The notes beneath the pieces were generated by a model, which saw nothing but the letters and a program-made list of their open reading frames with translations, was not told where the DNA came from and did not search any database. A program made the position numbers and the translations under genes. Of a stretch of 64,000 bases of DNA, positions 55,242-64,000 are shown one piece after another; position 1 is the first letter of the stretch; each line of letters starts with the position of its first letter. The stretch comes from Extensimonas perlucida (GTDB lineage: Bacteria > Pseudomonadota > Gammaproteobacteria > Burkholderiales > Burkholderiaceae_C): contig NZ_VMYE01000009.1 in NCBI RefSeq assembly GCF_007655255.1, positions 1 through 64,000 on the forward strand, written 5' to 3'.

Positions 55242-56474
55242 ATGCAACTCGCTTTCAAGACAATAGCTGCTACCGTCCTATTGGCAAGCGCCAGCGGCGC
55301 TTTTGCCCAAAAAGGAGAGACGGTCAAGATTGCCTGGCTGGACCCGCTTTCGGGGCTCATGGCGGCGGTGGGGACGAACCAGCTCAAGACCACGCAGTTC
55401 CTGGCCGAAGAGTTCAACAAGAAAAACGCGGCCGGCGTCAAGTTCGAGGTCATAGGCATAGACAACAAGCTCAGCCCGCAGGAGACCACGAGCGCGCTGC
55501 GCTCTGCCATGGATCAGGGCGCGCGCTACGTGCTGCAGGGCAATGGCTCGGGGCCCGCGCTCGCGATCATCGACGCGCTCGAAAAGCACAACGTGCGCAA
55601 CCCCGGCAAAGAGGTGATCTACCTGAATTACGCGGCCGTCGATCCGGACCTCACGAACAGCAAGTGCAGCTACTGGCACTTTCGCTACGACGCCGATACC
55701 TCGATGAAGATGGAGGCGCTGACCACCTACATGAAGGATCAGCCCGAGATCAAGAAGATCTACCTCATCAACCAGAACTACTCGCACGGCCAGCAGGTAT
55801 CCAAATTCGCCAAGGCCATGATGAAGCGCAAGCGCCCCGAGGTGGAATTCGTCGGTGACGACTTGCATCCGCTCGCCCAGGTGCGCGACTTTTCCCCTTA
55901 CATCGCGAAGATCAAGCAGTCGGGTGCCGACACCGTCATCACCGGCAACTGGGGCTCCGATTTGACCTTGCTCATCAAGGCCGCGAACGACGCGGGCTTG
56001 AACGTCAAGTTCTACACCTACTACGCCGTGACCACGGGCACGCCCACGGCCATGGGCGCGGCTTCTGCGGGCAAGGTCTATCAGGTCAGCTACGCGCACT
56101 ACAACATGGGCGGCGAGATCGGCAAGCTCGCCGACCAGTTCAAGGCCAAGTTCAACGACGACCTCTATACCTCGGACATCTATACGGTGTTCGCATCGTT
56201 GGTTGAAGCGTTCACGCGCACCAAGTCGACCGACCCCGTGAAGGTTGCGGCAACGCTCGAAGGGATGCGCTTCAAGAGCTTCAATGGCGAGGTCGAGATG
56301 CGCAAGACCGACCACCAGCTGCAACAGGGCCTCTACATCACGCGCTGGGAAAAGGCCAGCGCCAAGTACCCGTATTCGCCCGAAAACACGGGCTACACGC
56401 TGGTGCCTGTGAAGTATTACGAGCCTTACGTCGCGAGCACGCCCACTTCGTGCCAGATGAAGCGGCCGTCCTGA
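55242..56474 (+). CDS. Branched-chain amino acid-type ABC transporter substrate-binding protein
   Basis: The 410-residue periplasmic protein has a signal peptide (residues 1-22, cleavage after AFA) and a type I periplasmic binding fold (VKIAWLDPLSGLMAAVG, VIGIDNKLSP, INQNYSHGQQ, AKIKQSGADTVITGNWGSDL). It captures a ligand for the Liv-type permease encoded downstream. Nearby acyl-CoA ligase and beta-oxidation genes suggest a carboxylic or aromatic acid rather than leucine. The hydrophobic signal peptide is encoded by a family repeat copy. The start at 55242 follows an AGGAG. Only about 50 bases separate it from the upstream terminator, so any promoter is compact. Confidence 0.92.
   Translation: MQLAFKTIAATVLLASASGAFAQKGETVKIAWLDPLSGLMAAVGTNQLKTTQFLAEEFNKKNAAGVKFEVIGIDNKLSPQETTSALRSAMDQGARYVLQGNGSGPALAIIDALEKHNVRNPGKEVIYLNYAAVDPDLTNSKCSYWHFRYDADTSMKMEALTTYMKDQPEIKKIYLINQNYSHGQQVSKFAKAMMKRKRPEVEFVGDDLHPLAQVRDFSPYIAKIKQSGADTVITGNWGSDLTLLIKAANDAGLNVKFYTYYAVTTGTPTAMGAASAGKVYQVSYAHYNMGGEIGKLADQFKAKFNDDLYTSDIYTVFASLVEAFTRTKSTDPVKVAATLEGMRFKSFNGEVEMRKTDHQLQQGLYITRWEKASAKYPYSPENTGYTLVPVKYYEPYVASTPTSCQMKRPS
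55258..55310 (+). repeat. Comamonadaceae-type repeat forming a signal peptide, copy 9
   Basis: CAATAGCTGCTACCGTCCTA, followed by TTGGCAAGCGCCAGCGGCG and CTTTTGCC, follows the forward family consensus (GATAGCTGCTTGCGCTTGAT ... AAGCGCTAGAGGC) across its length. It is read in frame as residues 6-23 of the binding protein, that is, nearly the whole hydrophobic core and cleavage site. Chance resemblance cannot be excluded. Confidence 0.45.
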
Positions 56475-56505
56475 GCCTCCTCTGGGCTCTTAACCAAGCA
56501 GTGAG

Positions 56506-56532
56506 CGGAGTGCGCAGACATTGCGCTCTCCG
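56506..56532 (+). repeat. Intercistronic hairpin between binding protein and permease
   Basis: CGGAGTGCGCA and TGCGCTCTCCG pair over 11 bp with one mismatch and a 5-base loop. It lies 31 bases past the binding protein stop and 43 bases before the permease start. Such hairpins protect the upstream mRNA and let the binding protein be made in excess over the permease. Confidence 0.5.
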
Positions 56533-56574
56533 CGACGGCGTGGATGTTTGATTTCCTGCTGCAGATGCCCCCCG

Positions 56575-57528
56575 ATGAATGCCGAATTTTTCGTGATCTC
56601 GCTGCTCAATGGCGTGAGCTATGGGCTGCTTTTGTTCATGCTCAGTGCGGGCCTTACGCTGATTTTCAGCATGATGGGCGTGCTCAATTTCGCGCACACG
56701 AGCTTTTACATGCTGGGCGCGTATTTCGCTTATAGCCTCTCGGGCGTGCTGGGTTTTTGGCCGGCGCTGGTGCTTGCGCCGCTGCTGGTGTTCACGCTGG
56801 GCGCGGCGTTCGAGCGCTATTGCCTGCGCCGTGTGCACCGCTTCGGGCATGTGGCCGAGTTGCTCGTCACCTTCGGCCTCTCGTACGTGATCCTCGAGCT
56901 CGTGCAACTCGTGTGGGGCCGTGCCGCCGTGCCTTACGGGCTGCCGCCGCAGTTGCAGGGTGCGCTGTTCACGCTCTACGGCACGCAGTTTCCGAAGTCG
57001 CGCGCTTTCATCATGCTCGTGGCCGTCTTGATGCTGCTCGGCGTGTGGCTGCTGCTCACGCGCACGCGCATCGGGCTCGTGATCCAGGCGGCGCTCACGC
57101 ACCCGCAGATGGCCGAGGCGCTGGGCCACAACGTGCCGCGCGTGTTCACGCTGGTGTTCGGCGGCGGCGCCGCGCTCGCGGGCCTCGCAGGGGTGATTGG
57201 CGGCAACGCCTACATCACCGAGCCGGCCATGGCGGCGTCTGTGGGCTCCATCGTGTTCGTCGTGGTGGTGGTCGGCGGCATGGGCTCGCTCGCCGGGGCT
57301 TTTTTGGCTTCGCTGCTGATCGGCGTCGTGCAGACTTTTGCCGTGGCCATAGACGCCTCGTTTGCGAGCGCCTTGCAGAGCCTCGGCGTAGCCGTGTCCG
57401 AGAGCACCTTCGGCGCGCCGCTGCTGCAGCTCACGCTGGCGCAGGTGGCGCCCATCTTGCCTTACCTGTTCCTGGTGCTGATGCTGATCTTCCGTCCCAA
57501 GGGGCTGCTCGGGACGCGCGAGGATTGA
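56575..57528 (+). CDS. LivH-type ABC transporter permease
   Basis: The 317-residue membrane protein has about eight hydrophobic helices and the LivH features SAGLTLIFSMMGVLNFAHTSFYMLGAY and GGMGSLAGAFLASLLIGVVQ. It forms one half of the transport channel. The start at 56575 (MNAEFFVISLLNGVSYG) gives a typical N-terminus. It is followed by the LivM gene after 40 bases. Confidence 0.92.
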   Translation: MNAEFFVISLLNGVSYGLLLFMLSAGLTLIFSMMGVLNFAHTSFYMLGAYFAYSLSGVLGFWPALVLAPLLVFTLGAAFERYCLRRVHRFGHVAELLVTFGLSYVILELVQLVWGRAAVPYGLPPQLQGALFTLYGTQFPKSRAFIMLVAVLMLLGVWLLLTRTRIGLVIQAALTHPQMAEALGHNVPRVFTLVFGGGAALAGLAGVIGGNAYITEPAMAASVGSIVFVVVVVGGMGSLAGAFLASLLIGVVQTFAVAIDASFASALQSLGVAVSESTFGAPLLQLTLAQVAPILPYLFLVLMLIFRPKGLLGTRED

Positions 57529-57568
57529 CCCAGCCCAAAGACGACCAAGACTCCATTTTGAGCCATCC

Positions 57569-58879
57569 ATGCCTTCTTTCTCTGCCGCCACACAGCGTGG
57601 CTACCACTTTCGGCCGCTGAACCTCGGGCGCGTTTTTGTCTGGGGGCTGTTCGCCTTGATGCTGGCGCTCGCGCCGCTGCTGTTTCGCAGCAGCCTCGCG
57701 CTGACCATGCTCGCGCAGATCGGCTACCTCATCATCATTTGCCTGTCTTACAACATCCTGCTCGGCCAGGGCGGCATGTTGAGCTTCGGCCATGCCGTCT
57801 ATACGGGGCTGGGCGCCTTCATCGCCGTGCACGCGATGAACCTCGCAAGCCAAGGGTCGATCGCGCTGCCGCTGGTGCTGGTGCCGCTCGTCGGTGGCGT
57901 GGCGGGGATGTTTTTTGCCGCCTTGCTGGGTTACGTGAGCACGCGCAAGGCCGGCACCACCTTTGCAATGATCACGCTCGGAATCGGGGAACTCATGGCC
58001 TCGATGGCGCTGATGTTCCCGGGTTTTTTCGGTGGCGAGGGCGGGGTGAGCACCAACCGCGTCTATGGCCGGTCTTTCTTTGGCTTTGACTTCGGCCCCA
58101 GCATCCAGGTGTATTACCTGATCGCGGTCTATTGCTTCGTGTGTACGGTGGCGATGTTTGCTTTCACGGGCACGCCGCTCGGGCGCATGCTCAATGCCGT
58201 GCGCGACAACCCCGAGCGCGTGGAGTTCGTGGGCTACAACACGCAGCGCGTGCGCCACCTGGCTTTCATCATCGCGGGTTTTTTTGCGGGCATAGGCGGG
58301 GCGCTCACTGCGATCCAGTTCGAGATCGTCACCGCGGCCGACAGTCTGAGCGTGGTGCGTTCGGGGAGTTATCTGCTGTTCACCTTCCTCGGCGGTGCCA
58401 CCTTCTTTTTCGGCCCCATCATCGGCGCCGTGCTGCTCGTGCTCGCTTCGGTGCTGCTGTCCGAACTGACCAAGGCGTGGCTGCTCTACCTCGGGCTGGC
58501 ATTCCTCTTCATGGTGATGTTCGCGCCCGGCGGCATTGCGAGCCTGGTCATGCTCAACCTGCGCCTGGCTTCCTTGGGCAAGCTGCGCGGCTTGGGCGTC
58601 GCGTACCTCGCACTGGCCGGCACGGCGCTCGTGGCCGTGCTGGGTGCCGCGGCCATGGTCGAGATGACCTATCACCTGCAGCTCAACGAAGCGCTGGGGC
58701 CGCAAATGTCCTTTTTGGGCGCGACGCTCGACGCCAAGGCGATCGATAGCTGGGTCGGTGCAGTCTTGGTGTTGCTTACGGGGGCGGGCTTGTTCGAGTT
58801 GTGCCGGCGCCAGTTTGCGCGCCAGTGGGATGCTGCCATGGAAGGTGGTACGCAGGCCGCACACGGAGGTGCGCAATGA
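57569..58879 (+). CDS. LivM-type ABC transporter permease
   Basis: The 436-residue membrane protein has the LivM motifs YNILLGQGGMLSFGHAVYTGLGAF and AFIIAGFFAGIGGAL, plus about ten hydrophobic helices. It is longer than usual, with an extra C-terminal helix (about 395-415) and a polar tail. It forms the second half of the channel with the LivH-type protein. Its stop overlaps the ATPase gene start (ATGA). Confidence 0.92.
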   Translation: MPSFSAATQRGYHFRPLNLGRVFVWGLFALMLALAPLLFRSSLALTMLAQIGYLIIICLSYNILLGQGGMLSFGHAVYTGLGAFIAVHAMNLASQGSIALPLVLVPLVGGVAGMFFAALLGYVSTRKAGTTFAMITLGIGELMASMALMFPGFFGGEGGVSTNRVYGRSFFGFDFGPSIQVYYLIAVYCFVCTVAMFAFTGTPLGRMLNAVRDNPERVEFVGYNTQRVRHLAFIIAGFFAGIGGALTAIQFEIVTAADSLSVVRSGSYLLFTFLGGATFFFGPIIGAVLLVLASVLLSELTKAWLLYLGLAFLFMVMFAPGGIASLVMLNLRLASLGKLRGLGVAYLALAGTALVAVLGAAAMVEMTYHLQLNEALGPQMSFLGATLDAKAIDSWVGAVLVLLTGAGLFELCRRQFARQWDAAMEGGTQAAHGGAQ

Positions 58880-59697
58880 CGACTTCCACCCTCGGCGCAT
58901 CCCCAACGGCGCAAGGCTACGCGCTCGAGTTGCGTGACGTGCGCAAGCGCTTTGGCAAGACCGAGATCATCCGCGGCGCGAATCTGGCCGTGGCCGCGGG
59001 CGAGCGCGTGGCCATCATTGGCCCCAATGGCGCGGGCAAATCGACCTTGTTCAACCTCATCAGCGGGCGTTTCGCGCCCACGAGTGGCGAAGTGCTGCTG
59101 CACGGCGCCCGCATAGATGGCAAAAAACCGTTCGAAATCAATCGCCTGGGGCTGTCGCGCAGCTTTCAGATCACGAACATCTTTCCCAACCTCAGCGTGT
59201 TCGAGAACCTGCGCTGCGGCGTGCTCTGGAGCCTGGGTTACCGCTACAGCTTCTGGCGTCTGCTGAGCAAGCTGCACGACGCGAACGAGCGCGCCGCGCA
59301 GCTCATGGAGATGATCCACCTTGCGCACAAGCGCGACACCCTGGCCATGCATCTGACCTACGCCGAGCAGCGCGCGCTCGAGATCGGCATCACCATCGCG
59401 GGCGGCGCGCGCGTGATCCTGCTCGACGAGCCCACGGCTGGCATGAGCCACAGCGAAACGGCGCACTTCATCGAGCTCATCCGCAGCGTCACCGAAGGGC
59501 GCACGCTACTGACCGTGGAGCACGACATGGGCGTGGTGTTTGGCCTGGCCGACAAAATCGCCGTGGTTGTCTATGGCGAGGTCATCGCCTTCGACACGCC
59601 CGAAAAAGTGCGTGCCAACGCGCGCGTGCAAGAGGCCTACCTCGGCTCGGCCGTGGCAGACGCGCAAACGCCGGCCAGCGTGCAGGGAGGACATTGA
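58876..59697 (+). CDS. LivG-type ABC transporter ATPase
   Basis: The 273-residue ATPase has Walker A GPNGAGKST, Walker B VILLDEPTAGMS and the switch His in TVEHDMGVVF. The ABC signature reads LTYAEQ instead of LSGGQ; LivG proteins often deviate here (usually LSYGEQ). It powers import with the LivF-type partner. Four bases overlap with the upstream permease gene. Confidence 0.93.
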   Translation: MTTSTLGASPTAQGYALELRDVRKRFGKTEIIRGANLAVAAGERVAIIGPNGAGKSTLFNLISGRFAPTSGEVLLHGARIDGKKPFEINRLGLSRSFQITNIFPNLSVFENLRCGVLWSLGYRYSFWRLLSKLHDANERAAQLMEMIHLAHKRDTLAMHLTYAEQRALEIGITIAGGARVILLDEPTAGMSHSETAHFIELIRSVTEGRTLLTVEHDMGVVFGLADKIAVVVYGEVIAFDTPEKVRANARVQEAYLGSAVADAQTPASVQGGH

Positions 59698-59698
59698 C

Positions 59699-60394
59699 AT
59701 GCTGCAGATACGCGATCTCCATGCCTTTTACGGCAAAAGCCACGTGCTGCATGGCGTGTCCTTCGACGTGCAGCCGGGCGAAATCGTCGCGCTGCTCGGG
59801 CGCAACGGCTCAGGCCGCTCGACCACCGCCAAGGCCATCATGGGCCTGGTGCAATGGCAGGGCGACCTCCGCTGGAAGGAGCAGCCGCTTGCAGGCCGCA
59901 AAACCTACGAAATCGCCCACCTGGGCCTGGGCTACGTGCCGGAGAGCCGCGACATTTTTCCGCGCCTGACGGTGCACCAGAACCTGCTGCTCGGGCAAAA
60001 AGGCAAGGGGCGCGGCAGCCGTTGGACCTTCGACGACATGTACCGCATGTTCCCGCGCCTCAAGGAGCGCGAGCACACCGAAGCGGGCGTGATGTCGGGG
60101 GGCGAGCAGCAGATGCTCACGCTGTGCCGCACGCTCATGGGCGACCCGGATCTCATCATCATCGACGAGCCTACCGAGGGCCTGGCGCCCAAAATCGTCG
60201 CGCAGGTCGGGCAATACCTGCAAGCGCTGCGCGCGCGCGGCGTGTCGGTGCTGCTGATCGAGCAAAAGCTCACGATCGCGATGCACATTTCCGACCGTGC
60301 GCTGGTCATGGGCCACGGCCGCATCGTGCACGAAGGCCCGCCCGCGAGCCTGGGCGCCGACAGCGCCGTGCGCAAGGAATGGCTGGAGGTGTGA
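59699..60394 (+). CDS. LivF-type ABC transporter ATPase with Arg in Walker A
   Basis: The 231-residue ATPase has an intact signature (VMSGGEQQMLTL), Walker B LIIIDEPTEGLAP and switch region LLIEQKL. The Walker A loop reads GRNGSGRST, with Arg (codon CGC) in place of the phosphate-binding Lys. The LivG-type partner keeps its Lys, so one composite ATP site may be less active. The start at 59699 follows the LivG stop by one base. Confidence 0.92.
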   Translation: MLQIRDLHAFYGKSHVLHGVSFDVQPGEIVALLGRNGSGRSTTAKAIMGLVQWQGDLRWKEQPLAGRKTYEIAHLGLGYVPESRDIFPRLTVHQNLLLGQKGKGRGSRWTFDDMYRMFPRLKEREHTEAGVMSGGEQQMLTLCRTLMGDPDLIIIDEPTEGLAPKIVAQVGQYLQALRARGVSVLLIEQKLTIAMHISDRALVMGHGRIVHEGPPASLGADSAVRKEWLEV

Positions 60395-60402
60395 CGATGG
60401 CA

Positions 60403-60464
60403 GCCGGCAGCCCGCGGCGGAGGCGATGTCGGCTTTGTCTCTGCCGCGACAGCGCGCTGCCGGC
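60403..60464. repeat. Inverted repeat past the ABC transporter operon
   Basis: GCCGGCAGC (60403-60411) pairs perfectly with GCTGCCGGC (60456-60464). Inner segments CCGCGGCGG and CTGCCGCG give further partial pairing. It begins nine bases past the last ATPase gene and could form the operon's mRNA end; no T-run follows. Confidence 0.4.
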
Positions 60465-60493
60465 GTGGCAGGCATAGGGTCATATGAAGTCTC

Positions 60494-60521
60494 TACAATA
60501 AAAACGCACGACCGTTCTTTT
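60494..60521 (+). promoter_or_regulatory. Candidate -10 box and operator ahead of the FadB-like gene
   Basis: TACAAT (60494-60499) resembles a sigma-70 -10 box. It is followed by AACGCACGACCGTTCTTT, an imperfect palindrome (12 of 18 symmetric) of the ACG...CGT type bound by many TetR regulators. The 235-base gap ahead of 60630 is large enough for an independent promoter. No -35 hexamer was identified. Confidence 0.3.
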
Positions 60522-60629
60522 TTGACTTGCGCAAACAGGGATGCAGCGGGATGCTTTGTCATGGGGTGAACGCCTTGCCCAAGCCCGATTTGCGTAAGTC
60601 GTGTTTTTTACTCACGAAGGAAGCGCAGC

Positions 60630-62741
60630 ATGACCGCTGAATACCAAGTCCACGGCGACGTTGCCGTGATCACGCTGAACAACCCGCCCGTCAATGGGTT
60701 GGGCTATTTGACCCGCAAGGCCATCGTCGCGGGTCTCAATCGCGCCGAAGACGATGCCGCGGTGCAGGCCATCGTGCTCACCGGCGCGGGCGCGGCTTTT
60801 TCGGGCGGCGCCGACATCAAGGAATTCGGCACGCCACAGGCCATGCAGCAGCCGAACCTGCCCTCGGTGGTGGCGATCCTCGAGCAGGTGCGCAAACCCG
60901 TCATCGCGGCCATCCACTCGGTATGCATGGGTGGCGGGCTCGAGTTGGCGCTGGGTTGCCACTACCGCGTGGTGGCGCCGGGCTGCAGTGTGGCGCTGCC
61001 CGAGGTCAAGCTCGGTTTGCTGCCGGGTGCGGGCGGCACGCAGCGCCTGCCGCGCGTGCTGGGTGTGGAGACGGCGCTCAACATGATCGTGAGCGGCGAG
61101 GCCGTGAAGAGCGAGATGCTCGCTGCGCTGCCTGGGCAGAAACTGTTCGACAAGCTCGCCGCTTCCCCTGAAGCGCTGCTGACCGAGGCCATGGCCTTCG
61201 CGCGCGAAGTCGCGGCCAAGCACCAAGCCGGCGCGCCGCTGCCGCTCGTGCGCAGCCTGCCGTGCAAGCACCCGCAAGGCGACGGCTACTTTGGCTTTGC
61301 GCGCAACATGGTGCGCGGCATGGCCAAAAATTTCCCGGCGCCGCTCAAGTGCGTGGATGCAGTCGAAGCGGCCACGCAGGGCAAGTTCGAGGACGGCTTG
61401 CGGCGCGAGGCGGAACTGTTCGCACAGCTCATGCTCACGCCCGAGTCGCGCGCGCTGCGCCACCTTTTCCTGGCCGAGCGCGCCGCGTCCAAGATTCCGG
61501 ACGTGCCCGCCGATACGCCCAAGCGCACCATCGCCACGGTGGCCGTGATCGGCGCTGGCACCATGGGCGGCGGCATCACGATGAACTTCCTGAACGCGGG
61601 CATTCCCGTGAAACTGCTCGAAATGAAGCAGGAGGCGCTCGAGCGCGGCGTCGCCACGATCCGCAAGAACTACGAGGCGCAGATCAAGAAGGGCAAGCTC
61701 AAGCAAGACAAATACGAGCAGCGCATGGCGCTTTTGAGCACCACGCTGAGCTACGCCGACATCGCCAATGCCGATCTCGTGATCGAGGCCGTGTTCGAGG
61801 ATATGGGCGTCAAGGAGGCCGTGTTCAAGCAGCTCGACGCCGTGATGAAGCCCGGCGCCATTTTGGCCACCAACACCTCCACGCTCGACGTCAACAGGAT
61901 TGCCGCAGTGACCAAGCGCCCGCAGGACGTGCTGGGCATGCACTTTTTCAGTCCCGCGAACGTGATGAAGCTGCTCGAAGTCGTGCGCGGTGAAAAGACA
62001 GCCAAGGACGTGCTCGCTACCGTCATGGCCGTGGCCAAGAAGATCAAGAAGACCGCGGTGGTCGCCGGCGTGTGCGACGGCTTCATCGGCAACCGCATGA
62101 TCGAGCAATACGGCCGCCAGGCGGGCTTTTTGCTCGACGAGGGCTGCACGCCCGCGCAGGTGGACAAGGCCATCGAAAAATTCGGCTTTGCCATGGGGCC
62201 GTTTCGCATGAACGACCTTGCGGGCAACGACATCAGCTGGGCCATCCGCAAGCGCCGCTACGTCGAAAAGCCCGACATGAAATACAGCAAGACGGCCGAC
62301 CTGCTGTGCGAGATGGGGCGCTTTGGCCAGAAAACCGGCGCCGGCTGGTACGACTACCAACCGGGCAAGCGCGATGCCATCCCCAGCCCCGTGGTCGAGA
62401 AAATGCTCGAAGAGCACCGCAAGAGCCTGGGCATCACGCCGCGCAAGATTTCCGAGGAGGAGATCGTCCAGCGCCTGGTGTTCGCGCTCGTCAACGAAGG
62501 CGCGCACATCCTCGAAGACGGCATCGCAAGCCGCGCGAGCGACATCGACCTGGTCTATCTCACGGGCTATGGCTTTCCGCTGCACCGCGGCGGCCCCATG
62601 CTTTACGCCGACGAGGTGGGTTTGTGCAATCTCGTGCAGGCGATGCGGCGTTTCCGCCAGAACCCGAATGACGACGCCGCCTTCTGGCAGCCCGCGCCCT
62701 TGCTCGCACGCCTGGCCGACGAAGGCAAGACGTTCAATTAA
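60630..62741 (+). CDS. FadB-like enoyl-CoA hydratase/3-hydroxyacyl-CoA dehydrogenase
   Basis: The 703-residue enzyme has a crotonase domain ([44 protein letters not shown]), a NAD domain ([13 protein letters not shown]) and the dehydrogenase motifs [24 protein letters not shown] and [12 protein letters not shown]. It performs hydration and oxidation in beta-oxidation. AAGGAAG ahead of the ATG fits translation start. The thiolase follows after 37 bases. Together with the AlkK-like ligase and ABC importer it forms a complete fatty-acid module. Confidence 0.94.
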   Translation: MTAEYQVHGDVAVITLNNPPVNGLGYLTRKAIVAGLNRAEDDAAVQAIVLTGAGAAFSGGADIKEFGTPQAMQQPNLPSVVAILEQVRKPVIAAIHSVCMGGGLELALGCHYRVVAPGCSVALPEVKLGLLPGAGGTQRLPRVLGVETALNMIVSGEAVKSEMLAALPGQKLFDKLAASPEALLTEAMAFAREVAAKHQAGAPLPLVRSLPCKHPQGDGYFGFARNMVRGMAKNFPAPLKCVDAVEAATQGKFEDGLRREAELFAQLMLTPESRALRHLFLAERAASKIPDVPADTPKRTIATVAVIGAGTMGGGITMNFLNAGIPVKLLEMKQEALERGVATIRKNYEAQIKKGKLKQDKYEQRMALLSTTLSYADIANADLVIEAVFEDMGVKEAVFKQLDAVMKPGAILATNTSTLDVNRIAAVTKRPQDVLGMHFFSPANVMKLLEVVRGEKTAKDVLATVMAVAKKIKKTAVVAGVCDGFIGNRMIEQYGRQAGFLLDEGCTPAQVDKAIEKFGFAMGPFRMNDLAGNDISWAIRKRRYVEKPDMKYSKTADLLCEMGRFGQKTGAGWYDYQPGKRDAIPSPVVEKMLEEHRKSLGITPRKISEEEIVQRLVFALVNEGAHILEDGIASRASDIDLVYLTGYGFPLHRGGPMLYADEVGLCNLVQAMRRFRQNPNDDAAFWQPAPLLARLADEGKTFN

Positions 62742-62778
62742 GCCCGCTTCGAACATCATTCGAACCAAAGGATTCCCA

Positions 62779-63954
62779 ATGACTTCCGCACTCATCGTAT
62801 CCACCGCCCGCACGCCGCTCGCCAAGAGCTGGAAGGGCTCTTTCAACATGACGCACGGCGCCACGCTGGGCGGCCACGCGGTGCAGCACGCCATCGCGCG
62901 CGCGGGCATAGACCCGGCCGAGGTCGAAGACGTGCTCATGGGCTGCGCCAACCCCGAAGGCGCGACGGGCAACAACATCGCGCGCCAGTGCGCGCTGCGC
63001 GCGGGCCTGCCGGTGTCGGTCTCGGGCATGACCGTGAACCGCTTTTGCTCCTCGGGCCTGCAAACCATTGCGCTGGCTGCGCAGCGCATCATCGCGGGCG
63101 AGGCGCAGGTCTTTGTCGCTGGCGGTGTGGAAAGCATTTCCTGCGTGCAGCAAGAGATGAACCTGCACATGATCGCGGACCCGGCGCTGGCCCAGCAAAA
63201 GCCCGAGATTTACTGGAGCATGCTGCAAACCGCCGAGCAGGTGGCCAAGCGCTACGGCATCGGCCGCGACGCCATGGACGAATACGGCGCCGCGAGCCAG
63301 CAAAAAGCCTGCGCTGCGCAGGCTGCAGGCAAGTTCGACGCCGAAATCGCACCCATCACCGTGACCGCGGGCGTGGTGGACAAGGTGCGCGGCATCATCA
63401 CGCGCGAAGTCACCGTGAGCCGTGATGAAGGCACGCGCGAGGGCACGACCAAGGAATCCATCAGCACCATCAAGCCCGCGCTGCCGGGCGGCGTGGTCGC
63501 AGCAGGCAACGCGAGCCAGTTTTCCGACGGCGCAGGCGCCTGTGTGGTCGTGAGCGAGGAATACGCGAGCAAGAAGGGCTTGCAGCCGCTCGGGCGCTTC
63601 CTCGGTTTTGCCGTGGCGGGCTGCGAGCCCGACGAGATGGGCATTGGCCCGGTGTTCGCCGTGCCCAAGGTGCTCAAGCAGCTGGGCCTCAAAGTCGATG
63701 ACATCGATCTGTGGGAGCTCAACGAAGCCTTTGCCGTGCAGGTGCTCTACTGCCGCGACAAGCTCGGCATCCCCAACGAGCGCCTCAACGTCAACGGCGG
63801 CGCGATCGCCGTCGGCCACCCCTACGGCATGAGCGGCCAGCGCCTGACCGGCCACGCGCTCATCGAAGGCAAGCGCCGCGGTGCCAAGCGGGTGTGCATC
63901 ACCATGTGCATCGGCGGCGGCATGGGCGCGGCGGGCGTGTTCGAAGTGCTCTGA
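62779..63954 (+). CDS. Acetyl-CoA acyltransferase (thiolase)
   Basis: The 391-residue thiolase has the nucleophile Cys in NRFCSSGLQ, the His loop [16 protein letters not shown] and the second Cys in TMCIGGGMG. It completes beta-oxidation after the FadB-like enzyme, 37 bases upstream. Only 46 bases remain to the window edge after its stop codon and they show no feature. Confidence 0.94.
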   Translation: MTSALIVSTARTPLAKSWKGSFNMTHGATLGGHAVQHAIARAGIDPAEVEDVLMGCANPEGATGNNIARQCALRAGLPVSVSGMTVNRFCSSGLQTIALAAQRIIAGEAQVFVAGGVESISCVQQEMNLHMIADPALAQQKPEIYWSMLQTAEQVAKRYGIGRDAMDEYGAASQQKACAAQAAGKFDAEIAPITVTAGVVDKVRGIITREVTVSRDEGTREGTTKESISTIKPALPGGVVAAGNASQFSDGAGACVVVSEEYASKKGLQPLGRFLGFAVAGCEPDEMGIGPVFAVPKVLKQLGLKVDDIDLWELNEAFAVQVLYCRDKLGIPNERLNVNGGAIAVGHPYGMSGQRLTGHALIEGKRRGAKRVCITMCIGGGMGAAGVFEVL

Positions 63955-64000
63955 CCTGCGTCAGTGAAGGCCAGAGGGCGCCGGAGCAGGGCAGTGGCTT

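Noticed and set aside
56575-60394. True leucine/isoleucine/valine transporter
   Set aside because: The family name covers many ligands; context with acyl-CoA ligase and beta-oxidation genes makes amino acid specificity unsupported.

Overview
The window is a GC-rich bacterial chromosome segment that looks like a betaproteobacterium of the order Burkholderiales, most likely family Comamonadaceae. The evidence is a housekeeping block in the order dnaG, gyrA, serC, pheA, tyrA, aroA-cmk (one fused reading frame), rpsA, ihfB, lapA, lapB, together with at least nine copies of a short repeat (core GATAGCTGCTTGCGCTT ... AAGCGCTAGAGGCC, consensus recalled from memory of this family). No tRNA, rRNA, CRISPR array, phage or intact transposase was seen. 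This assignment is inference from gene order and sequence style, not a database match.

Layout. (1) Positions 205-18507, minus strand: a glycosyltransferase of the MGDG-synthase family, a 417-base gap with a MITE-like inverted-repeat element, then one long acyl-CoA catabolic gene run. Read in transcription order this is acyl-CoA dehydrogenase, thiolase, FadB-like enzyme, carboxyltransferase beta subunit, biotin carboxylase alpha subunit, two more acyl-CoA dehydrogenases, MoxR ATPase, von Willebrand A protein, hotdog thioesterase, AtuA-family protein and a last acyl-CoA dehydrogenase. The carboxylase beta gene has an in-frame TGA in place of a probable Trp codon. (2) Positions 18600-33309, plus strand: a divergent TetR regulator, two acyl-CoA ligases, enoyl-CoA hydratase, CoA-transferase, acetoacetyl-CoA synthetase, a BadI/MenB-like hydrolase, acyl-CoA dehydrogenase, a second CoA-transferase, MmgE/PrpD, CitE-like lyase and a citryl-CoA lyase-like protein. 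(3) Positions 33316-47517, minus strand: the housekeeping block. (4) Positions 47674-63954, plus strand: an acyl-CoA ligase, a DUF349 protein coupled to a cation diffusion facilitator, an AlkK-like medium-chain acyl-CoA ligase, a complete Liv-type ABC transporter, and a FadB-like enzyme plus thiolase.

How the parts fit. Regions 1, 2 and 4 encode almost everything needed to import, activate, desaturate, hydrate, carboxylate and thiolytically cleave carboxylic acids. The AtuA protein, the geranyl-CoA-carboxylase-like subunits and acyl-CoA dehydrogenases with an isovaleryl-type catalytic Glu suggest breakdown of methyl-branched or acyclic-isoprenoid acids. That route yields acetoacetate, which the acetoacetyl-CoA synthetase in region 2 could recover. 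The TetR gene sits between the two divergent catabolic arms and is their probable regulator.

The least explained parts are the MoxR/vWA pair inside the catabolic operon and the CoA-transferase/MmgE-PrpD/CitE/citryl-CoA-lyase module. Four copies of the family repeat also appear to have been absorbed in frame into proteins, one of them forming a signal peptide.
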